Of a stretch of DNA of 64,000 nt, positions 1-8,755 are shown piece by piece. Both the position numbers and the translations under genes were made by a program. How positions within the stretch are numbered: position 1 is the stretch's first letter; each line of letters starts with the position of its first letter. Below the pieces are notes generated by a model. That model saw only the letters and a program-made list of their open reading frames with translations. It did no database searches and was not told where the DNA came from. Source of the stretch: Panacibacter microcysteis (GTDB lineage Bacteria > Bacteroidota > Bacteroidia > Chitinophagales > Chitinophagaceae); contig NZ_JADWYR010000002.1 of assembly GCF_015831355.1 (NCBI RefSeq), positions 372,001 through 436,000 on the forward strand, in the 5' to 3' direction.

Positions 1-726
1 CATTTTCAAACAGATAAAGCGTATGAAAAGTGGCGGGATGCTGGCTATAAGATTCTGCTCAACCTCAACTGGGGCCACGTTTCAGGGCCTGCCGGTAAAA
101 GAAAGCCGGTGCCTTTTCCTACAGATATGAAAGAATACAGGAAAGAACTATCTGCAGTGTTAGACAAGTATCATCCTGAAGTGGCGGTCATAGAAAATGA
201 ACCAACGACAGACGTGTTTCATAGTGGCCCGATTGAAGACTACATAAACCAGCTTAAAGTGGCAGTGGAGGTATGCAAACAAAGAGGTATAAAAGTAGCA
301 GACGGCGGTCTCAACCTCGAATTGACAAGACAGGTGATGTACGGCACAGGCAGAGGCACCAATTATGAAGAAACAAAAAAACTAATCGAGGCTTTTAAAA
401 CAATCGACCTGGATTTTATCAACCTGCATACCAAGGCGCCATTTTCTAACCAGAGAAATGCTAACCAGTTTCAGCCAGGCGCTGCAGAAGAAGTGGCGGA
501 TTTTTTAAGACGCACAACCGGCAAACAGGTAATGTGTAATGAATATAACAGCCACAATACATCTGCAAGTTTGATGACGAGTGCTGTAAATGCTTTTAAA
601 GCAGGTGGCTACCGTTATTTCATACCGCGTTCAGATAACAACAGCAGCGACTCTTATCCGCTGGCAAATGAGCAGGGAACAAAACTTACACCTTTGGGCC
701 AGGCATACAAAAATGCTATACGTTAG
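1..726 (+). CDS. TIM-barrel glycoside hydrolase-like protein, 5' end outside the window
   Basis: The frame is open from base 1 to the stop at 724-726, so the gene starts upstream; about 241 residues are visible. It reads like the C-terminal part of a clan GH-A type (beta/alpha)8 barrel. One strand ends in VIENEP, where clan GH-A enzymes carry the Asn-Glu acid/base, and a later strand has VMCNEYNSHN, a possible nucleophile Glu. The C-terminus (LTPLGQAYKNAIR) resembles the last barrel helix. A GTG at 109 could be called as a start, but the preceding codons are coding-like (WGHVSGPAGK), so the protein is longer. A secreted carbohydrate-active enzyme is inferred; the GH family cannot be fixed from this fragment. 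Confidence 0.5.
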   Translation, partial: HFQTDKAYEKWRDAGYKILLNLNWGHVSGPAGKRKPVPFPTDMKEYRKELSAVLDKYHPEVAVIENEPTTDVFHSGPIEDYINQLKVAVEVCKQRGIKVADGGLNLELTRQVMYGTGRGTNYEETKKLIEAFKTIDLDFINLHTKAPFSNQRNANQFQPGAAEEVADFLRRTTGKQVMCNEYNSHNTSASLMTSAVNAFKAGGYRYFIPRSDNNSSDSYPLANEQGTKLTPLGQAYKNAIR

Positions 727-740
727 CATAAAGTCAATAC

Positions 741-773
741 AAAAGGGTTACAAAGTATGTAACCCTTTTTTTA
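741..773 (+). terminator. Rho-independent terminator
   Basis: An 11-bp perfect stem, AAAAGGGTTAC / GTAACCCTTTT with a 7-nt loop, is followed by a T run. It lies 15 bp after the stop of the truncated hydrolase. The arms are A/T-flanked, so it may also work for the convergent carboxylase gene ending at 790. Confidence 0.85.
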
Positions 774-789
774 TAATAGCGGGTCGTAA

Positions 790-2403
790 TTATACCTGGA
801 AAACGCCGGTCTTAAAATCACTCATAGAAGGGTTATGGTTAGCAGCGCTGATGGCTTCAGCAATATGTGTACGTGTAGAGGCAGGGTCAATAATATTATC
901 TACCCATAGCCTTGCCGCAGCGTAGTATACGGCCGTTTGTTTTTCGTATTTCGTTTTAATGTGCTGCAATAAAGTTGTCTGTTCACTTTCACTCACGGTT
1001 TTACCGGCAAGTTGTATTTGCATCAATGTTTTCGCGGCCTGTTCGCCACCCATTACGGCAATCTTTGCCGACGGCCATGCGTAAATAAACCTTGGGTCAT
1101 ACGCCTTACCGCACATTGCATAATTGCCGGCGCCAAAACTGTTGCCAATTATGATTGTAATTTTTGGCACAACGCTGTTGGCTACCGCATTTACCAGCTT
1201 CGCGCCATCTTTTATAATTCCTGCATGCTCACTACGGCTGCCTACCATAAAGCCGGTTACATCCTGTAAAAAGACCAGTGGAATTTTTTTCTGGTTGCAA
1301 TTCAAAATAAATCGTGCTGCTTTATCAGCACTATCATTGTAGATAACGCCACCCATCTGCATTTCACCTTTTTTACTTTTTACTATCAGGCGCTGGTTGG
1401 CCACTATACCTACGGCCCACCCGTCTATGCGTGCGTAGCCGCAGACAATGGTTTTGCCATAATCTTTTTTAAACTGGTCAAAATCAGAATTGTCTACAAT
1501 ACGTTCTATAATGTCTGTGATATCGTAGGGCTTGCCATTGTTTACATGCATAATACCATATAGTTCTTCGGTATTTTTCAGTGGCAGGCTGGCTGCCACG
1601 CGGTTAAAACCCGCATTTTGCGGCTCACCTGTTTTGGCCATTATTTTTTTGATTTCGTCCAGGCACTCCTCTTCAGTATCAAATTTATAATCTGCAATCC
1701 CGCTGATCTCTGTATGTGTTACCGCACCGCCAAGGGTTTCTGCGTCAATGTCTTCACCAATGGCAGCTTTTACCAGGTAAGGACCGGCAAGAAAGATGCT
1801 GCCATTACCCTGCACCATCAGCGTTTCATCACTCATAATGGGCAGGTACGCACCACCTGCAACACACGCACCCATTACAGCGGCAATCTGTGTAATGCCC
1901 ATAGCACTCATGCGTGCATTGTTGCGAAAGATGCGGCCAAAATGTTCTTTATCAGGGAATATTTCATCCTGCATAGGCAAAAAGACACCGGCACTGTCTA
2001 CAAGGTAAATTACAGGTAAATGATTCTCCATGGCAATTTCCTGCATACGCAGGTTCTTTTTGCATGCAATGGGAAACCACGCGCCTGCCTTTACAGTCTG
2101 GTCATTGGCCACTACTACGCATTGTTTGCCGCTTACATATGCAACAACGGCAACCGTTCCACCCGATGGGCAACCGCCTTGCTCTTCATACATTTCATAG
2201 CCTGCAAATGCACCAATTTCAATAACAGGTCTGTTCTTATCGCAGAGGTAGGTAACCCTTTCCCGGGCAGTAAGCTTATTTTTTTCGTGTTGTTTTTCTA
2301 TGGATTTTTTTCCGCCGCCAAGTTTTATCGCATCCAGCTTCTGGCGTGCATCACTCCACAAAATTTTCATCCAGTCTTCATTCCTGTTGAATTCTATATT
2401 CAT
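790..2403 (-). CDS. Acyl-CoA carboxylase carboxyltransferase (beta) subunit, methylcrotonoyl-CoA carboxylase-like
   Basis: The 537-residue protein has the two crotonase-like halves of biotin-dependent acyl-CoA carboxylase beta subunits. The N half carries IYLVDSAGVFLPMQDEIFPD, HFGRIFRNNARMSAMGI and a glycine-rich MGACVAGGAYLP loop; the C half carries FLQDVTGFMVGS and GNSFGAGNYAMCG. The family moves the carboxyl group from carboxybiotin to the acyl-CoA. The DEIFPD...FGRIF signature is closest to the methylcrotonoyl-CoA carboxylase beta chain (leucine breakdown), though propionyl- or geranyl-CoA subunits are related. The biotin carboxylase/carrier subunit is not in the window. The gene is convergent with the truncated hydrolase and separated from it by a terminator. 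Length is normal for the family. Confidence 0.85.
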   Translation of the reverse strand: MNIEFNRNEDWMKILWSDARQKLDAIKLGGGKKSIEKQHEKNKLTARERVTYLCDKNRPVIEIGAFAGYEMYEEQGGCPSGGTVAVVAYVSGKQCVVVANDQTVKAGAWFPIACKKNLRMQEIAMENHLPVIYLVDSAGVFLPMQDEIFPDKEHFGRIFRNNARMSAMGITQIAAVMGACVAGGAYLPIMSDETLMVQGNGSIFLAGPYLVKAAIGEDIDAETLGGAVTHTEISGIADYKFDTEEECLDEIKKIMAKTGEPQNAGFNRVAASLPLKNTEELYGIMHVNNGKPYDITDIIERIVDNSDFDQFKKDYGKTIVCGYARIDGWAVGIVANQRLIVKSKKGEMQMGGVIYNDSADKAARFILNCNQKKIPLVFLQDVTGFMVGSRSEHAGIIKDGAKLVNAVANSVVPKITIIIGNSFGAGNYAMCGKAYDPRFIYAWPSAKIAVMGGEQAAKTLMQIQLAGKTVSESEQTTLLQHIKTKYEKQTAVYYAAARLWVDNIIDPASTRTHIAEAISAANHNPSMSDFKTGVFQV

Positions 2404-2538
2404 AGCAAATCGTTATAAAACAAAGATAGGGTAATGATAAGGCGGTAGGCGAAAGGAAAACGTGTGTTGTGTAAACTGAAGTTGTGGTTTAGCTATGCAA
2501 ATTAACGGCAACAGGTATTACCTGCCTGCCCGGTTGTG

Positions 2539-3003
2539 CTAATGCCGCATAAAACGCTCGAGGTTTTTCCGGGCCTGCGCAGAAACTTTGTTGTGCAAAA
2601 AAGATGTCCAGCCAAGCAGCTTTCCTTTTGTTCCCAAAGCCTGGCCTGCCCAGGTACGAAAATTAAATGTATCTGTATGTTGAAGGATTTTTCCATCACC
2701 AAAAACAAATGATGCTTTAATATGATTGATTACTTTATTTCCGGTACCTGAAAACGTGTATTTAGCTGTCCATTCGGCACTTCCGTTATGCTCGTTTGCA
2801 GAAATGTTTGCATATTCGATATGTAAATCCGTAGCTTTTGTTAGCAACATCTGCCACATTGCTTTAACTTGTTCTGAATTTAAGTCTTTAAAAACCGGAT
2901 CCCTGAAGGTGGCATTATCTGCATAACAAGCCTGCATGGTTTTGTAGTCTTTAGTTCGAAAAGCCTCGTAAAATGCTTTGATCAGTGCTGTGTTTGAAGA
3001 CAT
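2539..3003 (-). CDS. SnoaL/NTF2-like fold protein
   Basis: This 154-residue protein has the NTF2-like alpha+beta cone pattern: an N-terminal helix with LIKAFYEAFRTKDYKTMQACY, then NATFRDPVF and strands ending in KILQHTDTFNF. Such proteins (SnoaL-like or ketosteroid-isomerase-like) bind small hydrophobic ligands or act as isomerases and hydrolases; no substrate can be inferred. There is no signal peptide, so it is cytoplasmic. The start at 3003 has a good N-terminal helix. It is divergent from the FabH-like gene at 3061, and the 57-bp gap must hold both promoters. Confidence 0.7.
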   Translation of the reverse strand: MSSNTALIKAFYEAFRTKDYKTMQACYADNATFRDPVFKDLNSEQVKAMWQMLLTKATDLHIEYANISANEHNGSAEWTAKYTFSGTGNKVINHIKASFVFGDGKILQHTDTFNFRTWAGQALGTKGKLLGWTSFLHNKVSAQARKNLERFMRH

Positions 3004-3060
3004 ACAATAAATGTATTATTTAAAGTTGAAGTGATCACATAAAAATTTAAACCCTGTTAT

Positions 3061-4110
3061 ATGACCCGAACAAAGATTGCCGGTATAGGCATGTATGTAC
3101 CGGAGAATATTGTAACGAACGACGATCTTGCTGCCATAATAGATACTAGCGATGAATGGATCAAAGAACGCACCGGCATCAATGAACGCAGATACGTAAC
3201 ACGTTACAAAGAGTCGAGCGCCACCATGGGTACAAAGGCCGCGGCTCAGGCAATAGAAAATGCCGGACTTACGCCACAGGATATTGATTTCGTCATTTTT
3301 GCCACGCTTAGCCCCGACTATTATTTCCCGGGCTGCGGTGTATTGCTGCAGCGCGCTTTACAAATGAGGGAGATAGGCGCACTGGATGTACGCAACCAAT
3401 GCAGCGGTTTTGTTTATGGCCTTAGTATTGCCGACCAGTTTATTAAAACGGGTATGTATAAAAATATCCTGCTCGTTGGTGCAGAAGCGCATTCACTCGG
3501 CTTGAATTTTAGTGATGAAGGCAGAAATGTATCTGTGATTTTTGGAGATGGTGCAGGTGCGGTTGTACTGCGGCCTGCAACCAATCCCGGGCAGGGAATT
3601 CTCAGCACGCATTTGCACAGCAATGGGGCAGATGCAGAAATGCTCGCCATGATCAATCCCGGTTTTCACAGCGGGCTGTACAACAATAACCGAAGGCCGC
3701 CCGTGCCGGGTAAACCATATGGCGGCATGTTTGTAACGCCCGACCAGGTGGCAAACCACGATTTCTATCCCACCATGGATGGACAGGCAGTGTTCAAAAA
3801 AGCCATTGAAAAATTCCCCGAGGTAGTAAACGAAGCACTTACCGCAAATGGCTACACCGTCAATGATCTCGATTTGCTCATACCACACCAGGCAAACCTG
3901 CGCATCAGCCAGTTTGTACAAAAAAAACTACAGCTTCGGGGCAACCAGGTATTCAATAATATTCAGCAGTACGGAAACACCACCGCAGCATCCATTCCTA
4001 TTGCCTTATACGAGGCATACCAGGCCGGCCGTATTACCGAAGGCAATCTCATCTGTTTTGCAGCTTTTGGAAGTGGCTACACATGGGCCAGCGGGTTAAT
4101 AAGGTGGTAG
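3061..4110 (+). CDS. 3-oxoacyl-ACP synthase III (FabH) family ketosynthase
   Basis: The 349-residue thiolase-fold condensing enzyme has all three FabH catalytic residues: Cys in DVRNQCSGFVYG, His in LLIPHQANLR and Asn in YGNTTAASIP. The N-terminus (KIAGIGMYVPENIVTNDDL, TSDEWIKERTGI) is typical. FabH condenses acetyl-CoA or another short acyl-CoA with malonyl-ACP to start fatty-acid synthesis. It is a little longer than the usual 310-335 residues and stands alone, away from fatty-acid genes, so it may be an accessory paralogue. It starts 57 bp from the divergent NTF2-like gene. A type B repeat follows the stop. Confidence 0.85.
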   Translation: MTRTKIAGIGMYVPENIVTNDDLAAIIDTSDEWIKERTGINERRYVTRYKESSATMGTKAAAQAIENAGLTPQDIDFVIFATLSPDYYFPGCGVLLQRALQMREIGALDVRNQCSGFVYGLSIADQFIKTGMYKNILLVGAEAHSLGLNFSDEGRNVSVIFGDGAGAVVLRPATNPGQGILSTHLHSNGADAEMLAMINPGFHSGLYNNNRRPPVPGKPYGGMFVTPDQVANHDFYPTMDGQAVFKKAIEKFPEVVNEALTANGYTVNDLDLLIPHQANLRISQFVQKKLQLRGNQVFNNIQQYGNTTAASIPIALYEAYQAGRITEGNLICFAAFGSGYTWASGLIRW

Positions 4111-4120
4111 TTTTTTATGG

Positions 4121-4180
4121 GCCCGGCTGTTGAACACGCATTAAGCTTCCGTTGCGTCGCACTCTTGTACTGCAGGATCT
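4121..4180 (+). repeat. Intergenic repeat, type B
   Basis: The core at 4151-4170 is an exact match to GTTGCGTCGCACTCTTGTAC. It is preceded by a left arm (CCCGGCTG...CATTAAGCTTCC) and followed by TGCAG, as in other type B copies. It lies between fabH-like and CAP genes, both on the plus strand. Confidence 0.85.
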
Positions 4181-4311
4181 GTGTTGAGGCTTGTGCGTAG
4201 ACATAAGCGAAGGCCATTACCGCTGGTGCGGCTGATGCATCTACGGTCAGCGGGATTTTTTTAAAGCTTTATTGACAAAAAGCGGCATTGCAAATGCTTT
4301 TATTTGCACTA

Positions 4312-4824
4312 ATGAATACCAGCTTATTTTCAAAAATTTCCGGCACAGCATTATTGGTTTTATTTGCTGTTACAGCAACTTTTCCTGCATGTGCGCAAAG
4401 ACGCGTGGCATCATCTGTTACCAGCCAAACTTCAACTGTTGATATAAAAGCGCTGCAACACGATATTCTTGCGCTTGTCAATAAACACCGTGCATCACTT
4501 GGTTTAAAAGCCCTGCAGATGAATGAAGTTGCCAGTGCGGAAGCTACCAGGCATAGTGCAGATATGGCTAAAGGAAAAGTGGGTTTTGGTCATGGGGGCT
4601 TTAGCCAGCGTATGCAGTCGCTGAATAAACAACTTGGCGGTTTACGCGCCACAGCAGAAAATGTGGCTTATGGAAAAATAGGCGCAGCAGAAGTAATGGA
4701 CATGTGGCTGGAAAGCAGCGGCCACCGTAAAAATATAGAAGGCAACTTTTCCATGATGGGTATTGGCATTGCCCAAAGCAGGGATGGCTATTTATATTTT
4801 ACACAGATATTCATGCTTAAATAA
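4312..4824 (+). CDS. Secreted CAP (SCP/PR1) domain protein
   Basis: The protein begins with a signal peptide (MNTSLFSKISG, hydrophobic LLVLFAVTATF, cleavage near ACAQ). A CAP domain follows from about residue 45: LVNKHRASLGLKALQMN, SADMAKG, FGHGGFSQRM, AENVAYG and WLESSGHRKNIEG, matching the HNxxR, GH and GHR-like blocks of the family. Bacterial CAP proteins are extracytoplasmic; their activity is mostly unknown. An alternative start at 4288 adds eight residues, but the Met at 4312 gives the better signal peptide. The length of 170 residues is normal for a single-domain bacterial CAP protein. No partner genes are evident. Confidence 0.8.
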   Translation: MNTSLFSKISGTALLVLFAVTATFPACAQRRVASSVTSQTSTVDIKALQHDILALVNKHRASLGLKALQMNEVASAEATRHSADMAKGKVGFGHGGFSQRMQSLNKQLGGLRATAENVAYGKIGAAEVMDMWLESSGHRKNIEGNFSMMGIGIAQSRDGYLYFTQIFMLK

Positions 4825-4831
4825 ATTAGCG

Positions 4832-4858
4832 TTGCTTTATCGTATTCTCTGTACTTTG
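4832..4858 (+). promoter_or_regulatory. Candidate Bacteroidota-type promoter for the GNAT gene
   Basis: TTG at 4832-4834 is followed after 17 bp by TACTTTG at 4852-4858. This resembles the TTG ... TAnnTTTG promoters described for Bacteroidota, with one T missing in the -7 box. The ATG follows at 4878. Confidence 0.45.
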
Positions 4859-4877
4859 TCTGTACAAATGATTAAGT

Positions 4878-5333
4878 ATGATAGAAATTATACCTTACTC
4901 AGATGAATATGCGGCAGTATTCAAAGTGATGAACCTTGCATGGCTCGATCATTATAATCTTACCGAGTCTCATGACCTGCTTATTCTGAACAATCCACGT
5001 AAAACAATTCTCGAAAGTGGCGGTGCCATTTTCCTGGCAAAAGCCGGAGATGAAATCGTTGGCAGTGCTGCCATTATCAACGAAGGCGAAGGTGTATTCG
5101 AACTGGCTAAAATGACGGTGACTGCACCATTCCAGGGCAAAGGCATCAGTAAAATGTTATTGGAAAAATGTATTGAGACAGCCAGGCTGCTGCATGCTAC
5201 CAAACTCATCCTGTTTTCCAACAGTCAGCTAACAACCGCAATAGCATTGTATAGGAAATATGGCTTTACGCATGTATCTGTTACCGATGCGCCTTTCCTT
5301 ACGGCAGATATAAAAATGGAGCTATCTTTATAG
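4878..5333 (+). CDS. GNAT family N-acetyltransferase
   Basis: This 151-residue protein has the GNAT core: strand FELAKMTVTAPFQGKGISKMLLE, in which FQGKGIS is the Q/RxxGxG/A acetyl-CoA-binding motif, then KLILFSNSQLTTAIALYRKYGF, the usual C-terminal helix-strand ending in YxxxGF. The family transfers an acetyl group from acetyl-CoA to an amine; the acceptor is unknown. It is cytoplasmic. It starts 53 bp after the CAP gene, and the ABC ATPase follows 14 bp after its stop, so those two genes may share a transcript. Confidence 0.85.
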   Translation: MIEIIPYSDEYAAVFKVMNLAWLDHYNLTESHDLLILNNPRKTILESGGAIFLAKAGDEIVGSAAIINEGEGVFELAKMTVTAPFQGKGISKMLLEKCIETARLLHATKLILFSNSQLTTAIALYRKYGFTHVSVTDAPFLTADIKMELSL

Positions 5334-5347
5334 CTCATTACGCAGTT

Positions 5348-6109
5348 ATGGGCAACACGATTATTTCGGTAAAAAACCTGGTAAAAAAATACGGCGATTT
5401 TACAGCAGTCAACGGCATTAGTTTCGATGTGGAGGAAGGTGAAATATTTGGTTTGCTTGGCCCCAACGGTGCCGGTAAATCTACCACGCTGGAGATCATA
5501 GAAACCTTGCGTGAAAAGACCAGCGGCGAGGTGATCGTGGATGGATTTAACCTTGATACACAACCAAACGATATAAAAAAGATCATTGGTGTGCAATTGC
5601 AAACCGCAGGTTATTACCCGGGGTTAAAACTCACAGAACTCATACATCTTTTTGCAGGTTTATATAACCGCCCGGTGAATGTAAATGAGTTACTGGATAC
5701 CGTAAACCTGCGGGACAAAGCGGGCAATAAATTCAAAGAGCTGAGTGGCGGACAGAAGCAACGTTTTTCAATAGCTACCACGCTTATCAATAACCCAAAA
5801 ATCATTTTTCTGGATGAGCCCACTACCGGCCTTGACCCGCAGGCACGCAGAAACCTGTGGGATCTCATCCGCAGTATACGCGACCGCGGCACAACGGTGA
5901 TCATTACCACGCATTACATGGACGAAGCCGAGATATTGTGCGATCGTGTGGCCATTATTGATACGGGCAGAATTATTTCCCTGGCCTCGCCTGATAAACT
6001 GATCGATGATCTTGTTGACACAGGATTTGAAAGACCAAAGCAGGTAAAGAAAGCCAACCTGGAAGATGTGTTTATACAGCTTACAGGTAAGGAGTGGAGA
6101 GAAGGATAA
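5348..6109 (+). CDS. ABC transporter ATP-binding protein without a permease
   Basis: A complete 253-residue nucleotide-binding domain: Walker A GPNGAGKST (about residue 37), Q-loop around VQLQTAGYYP, signature ELSGGQKQR, Walker B IIFLDEP, D-loop GLDPQARR and switch His in ITTHYMDE. The short C-terminal extension and GPNGAGKSTT(L)EIIE resemble the CcmA/DrrA-type ATPases of ABC-2 exporters. Those work as dimers with two ABC-2 permeases, but no permease gene lies next to it here. It follows the GNAT gene by 14 bp and is followed by a type A repeat. The exported substrate is unknown. Confidence 0.85.
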   Translation: MGNTIISVKNLVKKYGDFTAVNGISFDVEEGEIFGLLGPNGAGKSTTLEIIETLREKTSGEVIVDGFNLDTQPNDIKKIIGVQLQTAGYYPGLKLTELIHLFAGLYNRPVNVNELLDTVNLRDKAGNKFKELSGGQKQRFSIATTLINNPKIIFLDEPTTGLDPQARRNLWDLIRSIRDRGTTVIITTHYMDEAEILCDRVAIIDTGRIISLASPDKLIDDLVDTGFERPKQVKKANLEDVFIQLTGKEWREG

Positions 6110-6164
6110 TAGTGCGAAGAGCGGGCAGGCGCGGATGGCAGCACTGTTGATGACAACCACCAGA

Positions 6165-6242
6165 TCGCTGTAGTCGCCATATAAACCGAACGCACAAGTG
6201 AGTGACACAACAGGTGATGCCACAACGTACTACAGCCGGTAA
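6165..6242 (-). repeat. Intergenic repeat, type A, long form
   Basis: The core at 6192-6211 reads, on the minus strand, GTTGTGTCACTCACTTGTGC, one base from consensus. Read in that orientation, GGCATCACCT precedes it and GTTCGGTTTATATGGCGAC follows, matching the long type A form. A GCCGG end lies near 6236. Confidence 0.85.
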
Positions 6243-6256
6243 CCAAATAAAACAAC

Positions 6257-6790
6257 ATGTTTATGCAAGATGATCTGCGCTACCCGATTGGCAGTTATAC
6301 GCCGCAGCCTTTTTCGCACAGGCAAAAAGAGGCCTGGCTGCTGGACATAAAATTTCTGCCCGGCGAAATGGAGATAGCCGTACAAAACCTGGATGAGGAC
6401 CAGTTGCAAACGCCTTACCGGGATGGTGGATGGACGGTGCACCAGCTTGTACACCATGTAGCAGACAGTCATATGAATGCTTACATCCGTTTCAGGCTGG
6501 GGCTTACTGAAGATAACCCTACTATAAAGCCTTATGATGAAAATAAATGGGCGCAACTGAATGATGTAAAGACTTTGCCCATCAACATTTCGCTGACGCT
6601 GCTGCATGCGTTGCATCAACGATGGTACAATACCATAAAAGAGCTAAGCGAAGATGAATGGGAGCGTACCGTTGTGCATCCTGAACACGGCAGGAAGATG
6701 AGCCTGTGGCACCTGCTGGGTATGTATGCATGGCATGGTAAACATCACCTGCGGCACATAACTGCACTGCGGGAAAGAATGGGGTGGTAG
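6257..6790 (+). CDS. YfiT/BstA-like DinB-fold metal-dependent transferase
   Basis: The 177-residue protein matches the YfiT/BstA branch of the DinB superfamily: an N-terminal LRYPIGSYTPQP segment, WTVHQLVHHVADSHMN and a C-terminal WHGKHHLRHI. The DinB four-helix bundle binds a divalent metal through three His residues, here probably in HHVADSH and HGKHHLRH. Some relatives are thiol-dependent S-transferases (bacillithiol transferase). A detoxification role is inferred from family only. It is cytoplasmic. Met at 6263 is an alternative start. It lies between a type A repeat and the Nudix gene; two further DinB-fold genes occur at 11070 and 43993. Confidence 0.8.
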   Translation: MFMQDDLRYPIGSYTPQPFSHRQKEAWLLDIKFLPGEMEIAVQNLDEDQLQTPYRDGGWTVHQLVHHVADSHMNAYIRFRLGLTEDNPTIKPYDENKWAQLNDVKTLPINISLTLLHALHQRWYNTIKELSEDEWERTVVHPEHGRKMSLWHLLGMYAWHGKHHLRHITALRERMGW

Positions 6791-6895
6791 AAAGAGGCAA
6801 GGTGAGAAGTGGCAAGAGGCAAGAGGCAGTGAACGGAGACAGCTATAAACATTGATCAACAATAAAATCCTTTTTGGGAACGGAGGTAACAACAG

Positions 6896-7456
6896 ATGGG
6901 TGATTTAACATGGAAGACATTATCATCGGAATATTTGTTCAGGGAGCAATGGTTTACCGTTAGAAAAGATACCTGTGAGAAATCGGATGGTAAGATTGTA
7001 GACAATTACTATGTGTTTGAATTTCCTGAATGGGCAACGGCAGTGCCGGTAACAACAGAGGGCAAAGTAATTCTTGTAAAACAATACAGGCAGGCACTGG
7101 GAGAGGTTTGTATAGAGATACCCGGTGGCTGCGTAGATGATACAGACGCAACGCCGGAAGACGGTATACGCAGGGAACTGCTGGAGGAAACAGGCTATGC
7201 TTTTGAAACCGTGCATTACCTCGGGCGTATTTCTGCCAACCCCTCTACCAACAGCAATTTAATGCATATGTTTATTGCACTTGGTGGCAGAAAAATACAG
7301 GAACAGGTGCTTGACCATAATGAAGAAATAGAAGTATTTGAAGTGACGATGGAAGAACTTTTGCAACTGGTGGAAGAAAGACGCATTGTACAATCAATGC
7401 ACCTCTCAACAATTTTTTATGCGCTCAGGTACCTGGATAAATTGAAATACACATAA
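6896..7456 (+). CDS. Nudix hydrolase, ADP-ribose pyrophosphatase-like
   Basis: The 186-residue protein carries a Nudix box around residues 82-105: PGGCVDDTDATPED followed by RRELLEETGY. The metal-binding REllEE glutamates are intact. In the first half of the box an acidic Asp run (DDTD) stands where many relatives have a single Glu, with one extra residue. The N-terminal VPVTTEGKVILVKQYRQ and the late ILDHNEEIEVFEV-type segment resemble ADP-ribose/nucleotide-sugar pyrophosphatases (YrhO/NudF group). These hydrolyse ADP-ribose to AMP and ribose 5-phosphate. A strong terminator follows the stop. Confidence 0.85.
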   Translation: MGDLTWKTLSSEYLFREQWFTVRKDTCEKSDGKIVDNYYVFEFPEWATAVPVTTEGKVILVKQYRQALGEVCIEIPGGCVDDTDATPEDGIRRELLEETGYAFETVHYLGRISANPSTNSNLMHMFIALGGRKIQEQVLDHNEEIEVFEVTMEELLQLVEERRIVQSMHLSTIFYALRYLDKLKYT

Positions 7457-7476
7457 CATAACACTAACAATGTTGA

Positions 7477-7500
7477 AAGGCTGCACCGGCAGCCTTTTTT
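7477..7500. terminator. Bidirectional terminator between convergent genes
   Basis: A 9-bp perfect stem, AAAGGCTGC / GCAGCCTTT with loop ACCG, is followed by TTTT on the plus strand. It lies between the Nudix gene (plus) and the VCBS gene (minus), whose stop touches its right end. Confidence 0.85.
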
Positions 7501-8654
7501 TATTTGCCTGACTGCTCAAAATAATACACGCCTTTTTTATTGGAGACAATGATATCCGGCAGCCCGTCCTTATTCAGATCTGTAACTGCAAAGCTGTTGC
7601 CAATACCGGAGTTATTGTCTATCTCATGTGGTAGCCACCTTGGTTGCCGGCCGGGTATGTATTCAAACCAGTACAACACGGCCGGTTCATCTGTACCAGG
7701 GTCTCCGCCGTTGTGTGCTTTGTAGCGCTTGCCGGTAATAAGATCGGGGTTGCCGTCTCCGTTTATATCTTCCATTGCCAATGCATGCGACTGCGAAAAC
7801 TGTTTGCTGATGAGGTGCGTTTCCCATACCGTTTTACTGTCAGATCTTTTTTGTTCATGCCACCATATACCATAATTGTGCGTAGATGAAGTGATCACAT
7901 CCATATCGCCATCTTTATCGGCATCGAGCACAAACATGTTGGCGCAGTCATCTCCAAAATCGGCGGCGGTAAAAGTCCAATCCGGTGTTAAAGGATTAAC
8001 AGGTGATTGCCACCACCCACTTTTCAGCAATACATCTTTTTTGCCATCCTGGTCAAGATCTCCAAAGCCGAGGCCATGCGTGTAACGGTGGGTGCCCAGG
8101 TTTTTGTTACGGCTTATGGCAGTGCGCTGCCAGGCCGTATCTCGTGGAGCAACAGGTGCCCTGAGCCAGATCACTTCTTTTGCGAGGGTATCATTGCAAA
8201 TAATATCATTCCGGCCATCACCATCCACATCTGCAAAGGCAGGGTTTTCATTGCCGGCACCGGCAAGGATCAGGTGTTTTTGCCAAAGCCCCTGTTTGTG
8301 TTGCGGGTTTTCGTACCAGGCGCATTCGGCTCCCGGCTGATCAAAACGGATAAGATCTATCCAGCCGTCATTATTTACATCCAGTGTATAATTTAAAAAA
8401 GTAGTACTGTAAGAAGGTACAGGGTTTACGGTATCTGCATGTAACATGTGTGGTTTAAAGGAAGGAGCCTCGTACCAATAATTGCCGGCCAGTATATCTG
8501 TGTTACCATCATTGTTTACATCACCCGTTGCCACACCTTCGGATACAAATGTTGCACTAATGATGTGTTTCTTAAAAGTGATGGCGGGCTGACTGGTACA
8601 GGTAACCGTAATAACTGATGCAAGTAAAAGCGTTATAACGTGGTTTCTTTTCAT
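7500..8654 (-). CDS. Secreted FG-GAP/VCBS repeat protein
   Basis: A signal peptide (MKRNHVITLLLASVITVTC) is followed by seven calcium-loop blades of the FG-GAP/VCBS type: DVNNDGNTD, DVNNDGWID, DVDGDGRND, DLDQDGKKD, DADKDGDMD, DINGDGNPD and DLNKDGLPD. They are spaced 40-60 residues apart, which predicts a seven-bladed beta-propeller. Such proteins are extracytoplasmic and often bind polysaccharide or protein ligands; no catalytic domain is visible. The frame extends to 8681, but Met at 8654 begins the signal peptide. The Cys at the end of the hydrophobic segment (TVTC) could be lipidated, though the lipobox is not canonical. Both ends are flanked by terminators. Confidence 0.8.
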   Translation of the reverse strand: MKRNHVITLLLASVITVTCTSQPAITFKKHIISATFVSEGVATGDVNNDGNTDILAGNYWYEAPSFKPHMLHADTVNPVPSYSTTFLNYTLDVNNDGWIDLIRFDQPGAECAWYENPQHKQGLWQKHLILAGAGNENPAFADVDGDGRNDIICNDTLAKEVIWLRAPVAPRDTAWQRTAISRNKNLGTHRYTHGLGFGDLDQDGKKDVLLKSGWWQSPVNPLTPDWTFTAADFGDDCANMFVLDADKDGDMDVITSSTHNYGIWWHEQKRSDSKTVWETHLISKQFSQSHALAMEDINGDGNPDLITGKRYKAHNGGDPGTDEPAVLYWFEYIPGRQPRWLPHEIDNNSGIGNSFAVTDLNKDGLPDIIVSNKKGVYYFEQSGK

Positions 8655-8715
8655 AACAAAGCAGATCGATTGATTATTCAAATATATCTGATGTGCCCGA
8701 GGTATTGGTACAAAT

Positions 8716-8746
8716 AAAAAGATGGGCTTTGATAGCCCATCTTTTA
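8716..8746 (-). terminator. Terminator of the PPOX-like gene
   Basis: A 12-bp perfect stem, AAAAGATGGGCT / AGCCCATCTTTT with a 5-nt loop, lies just after the stop of the minus-strand gene at 8756. On that strand it is followed by a T-rich tract. Confidence 0.85.
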
Positions 8747-8755
8747 GCAGAATGT

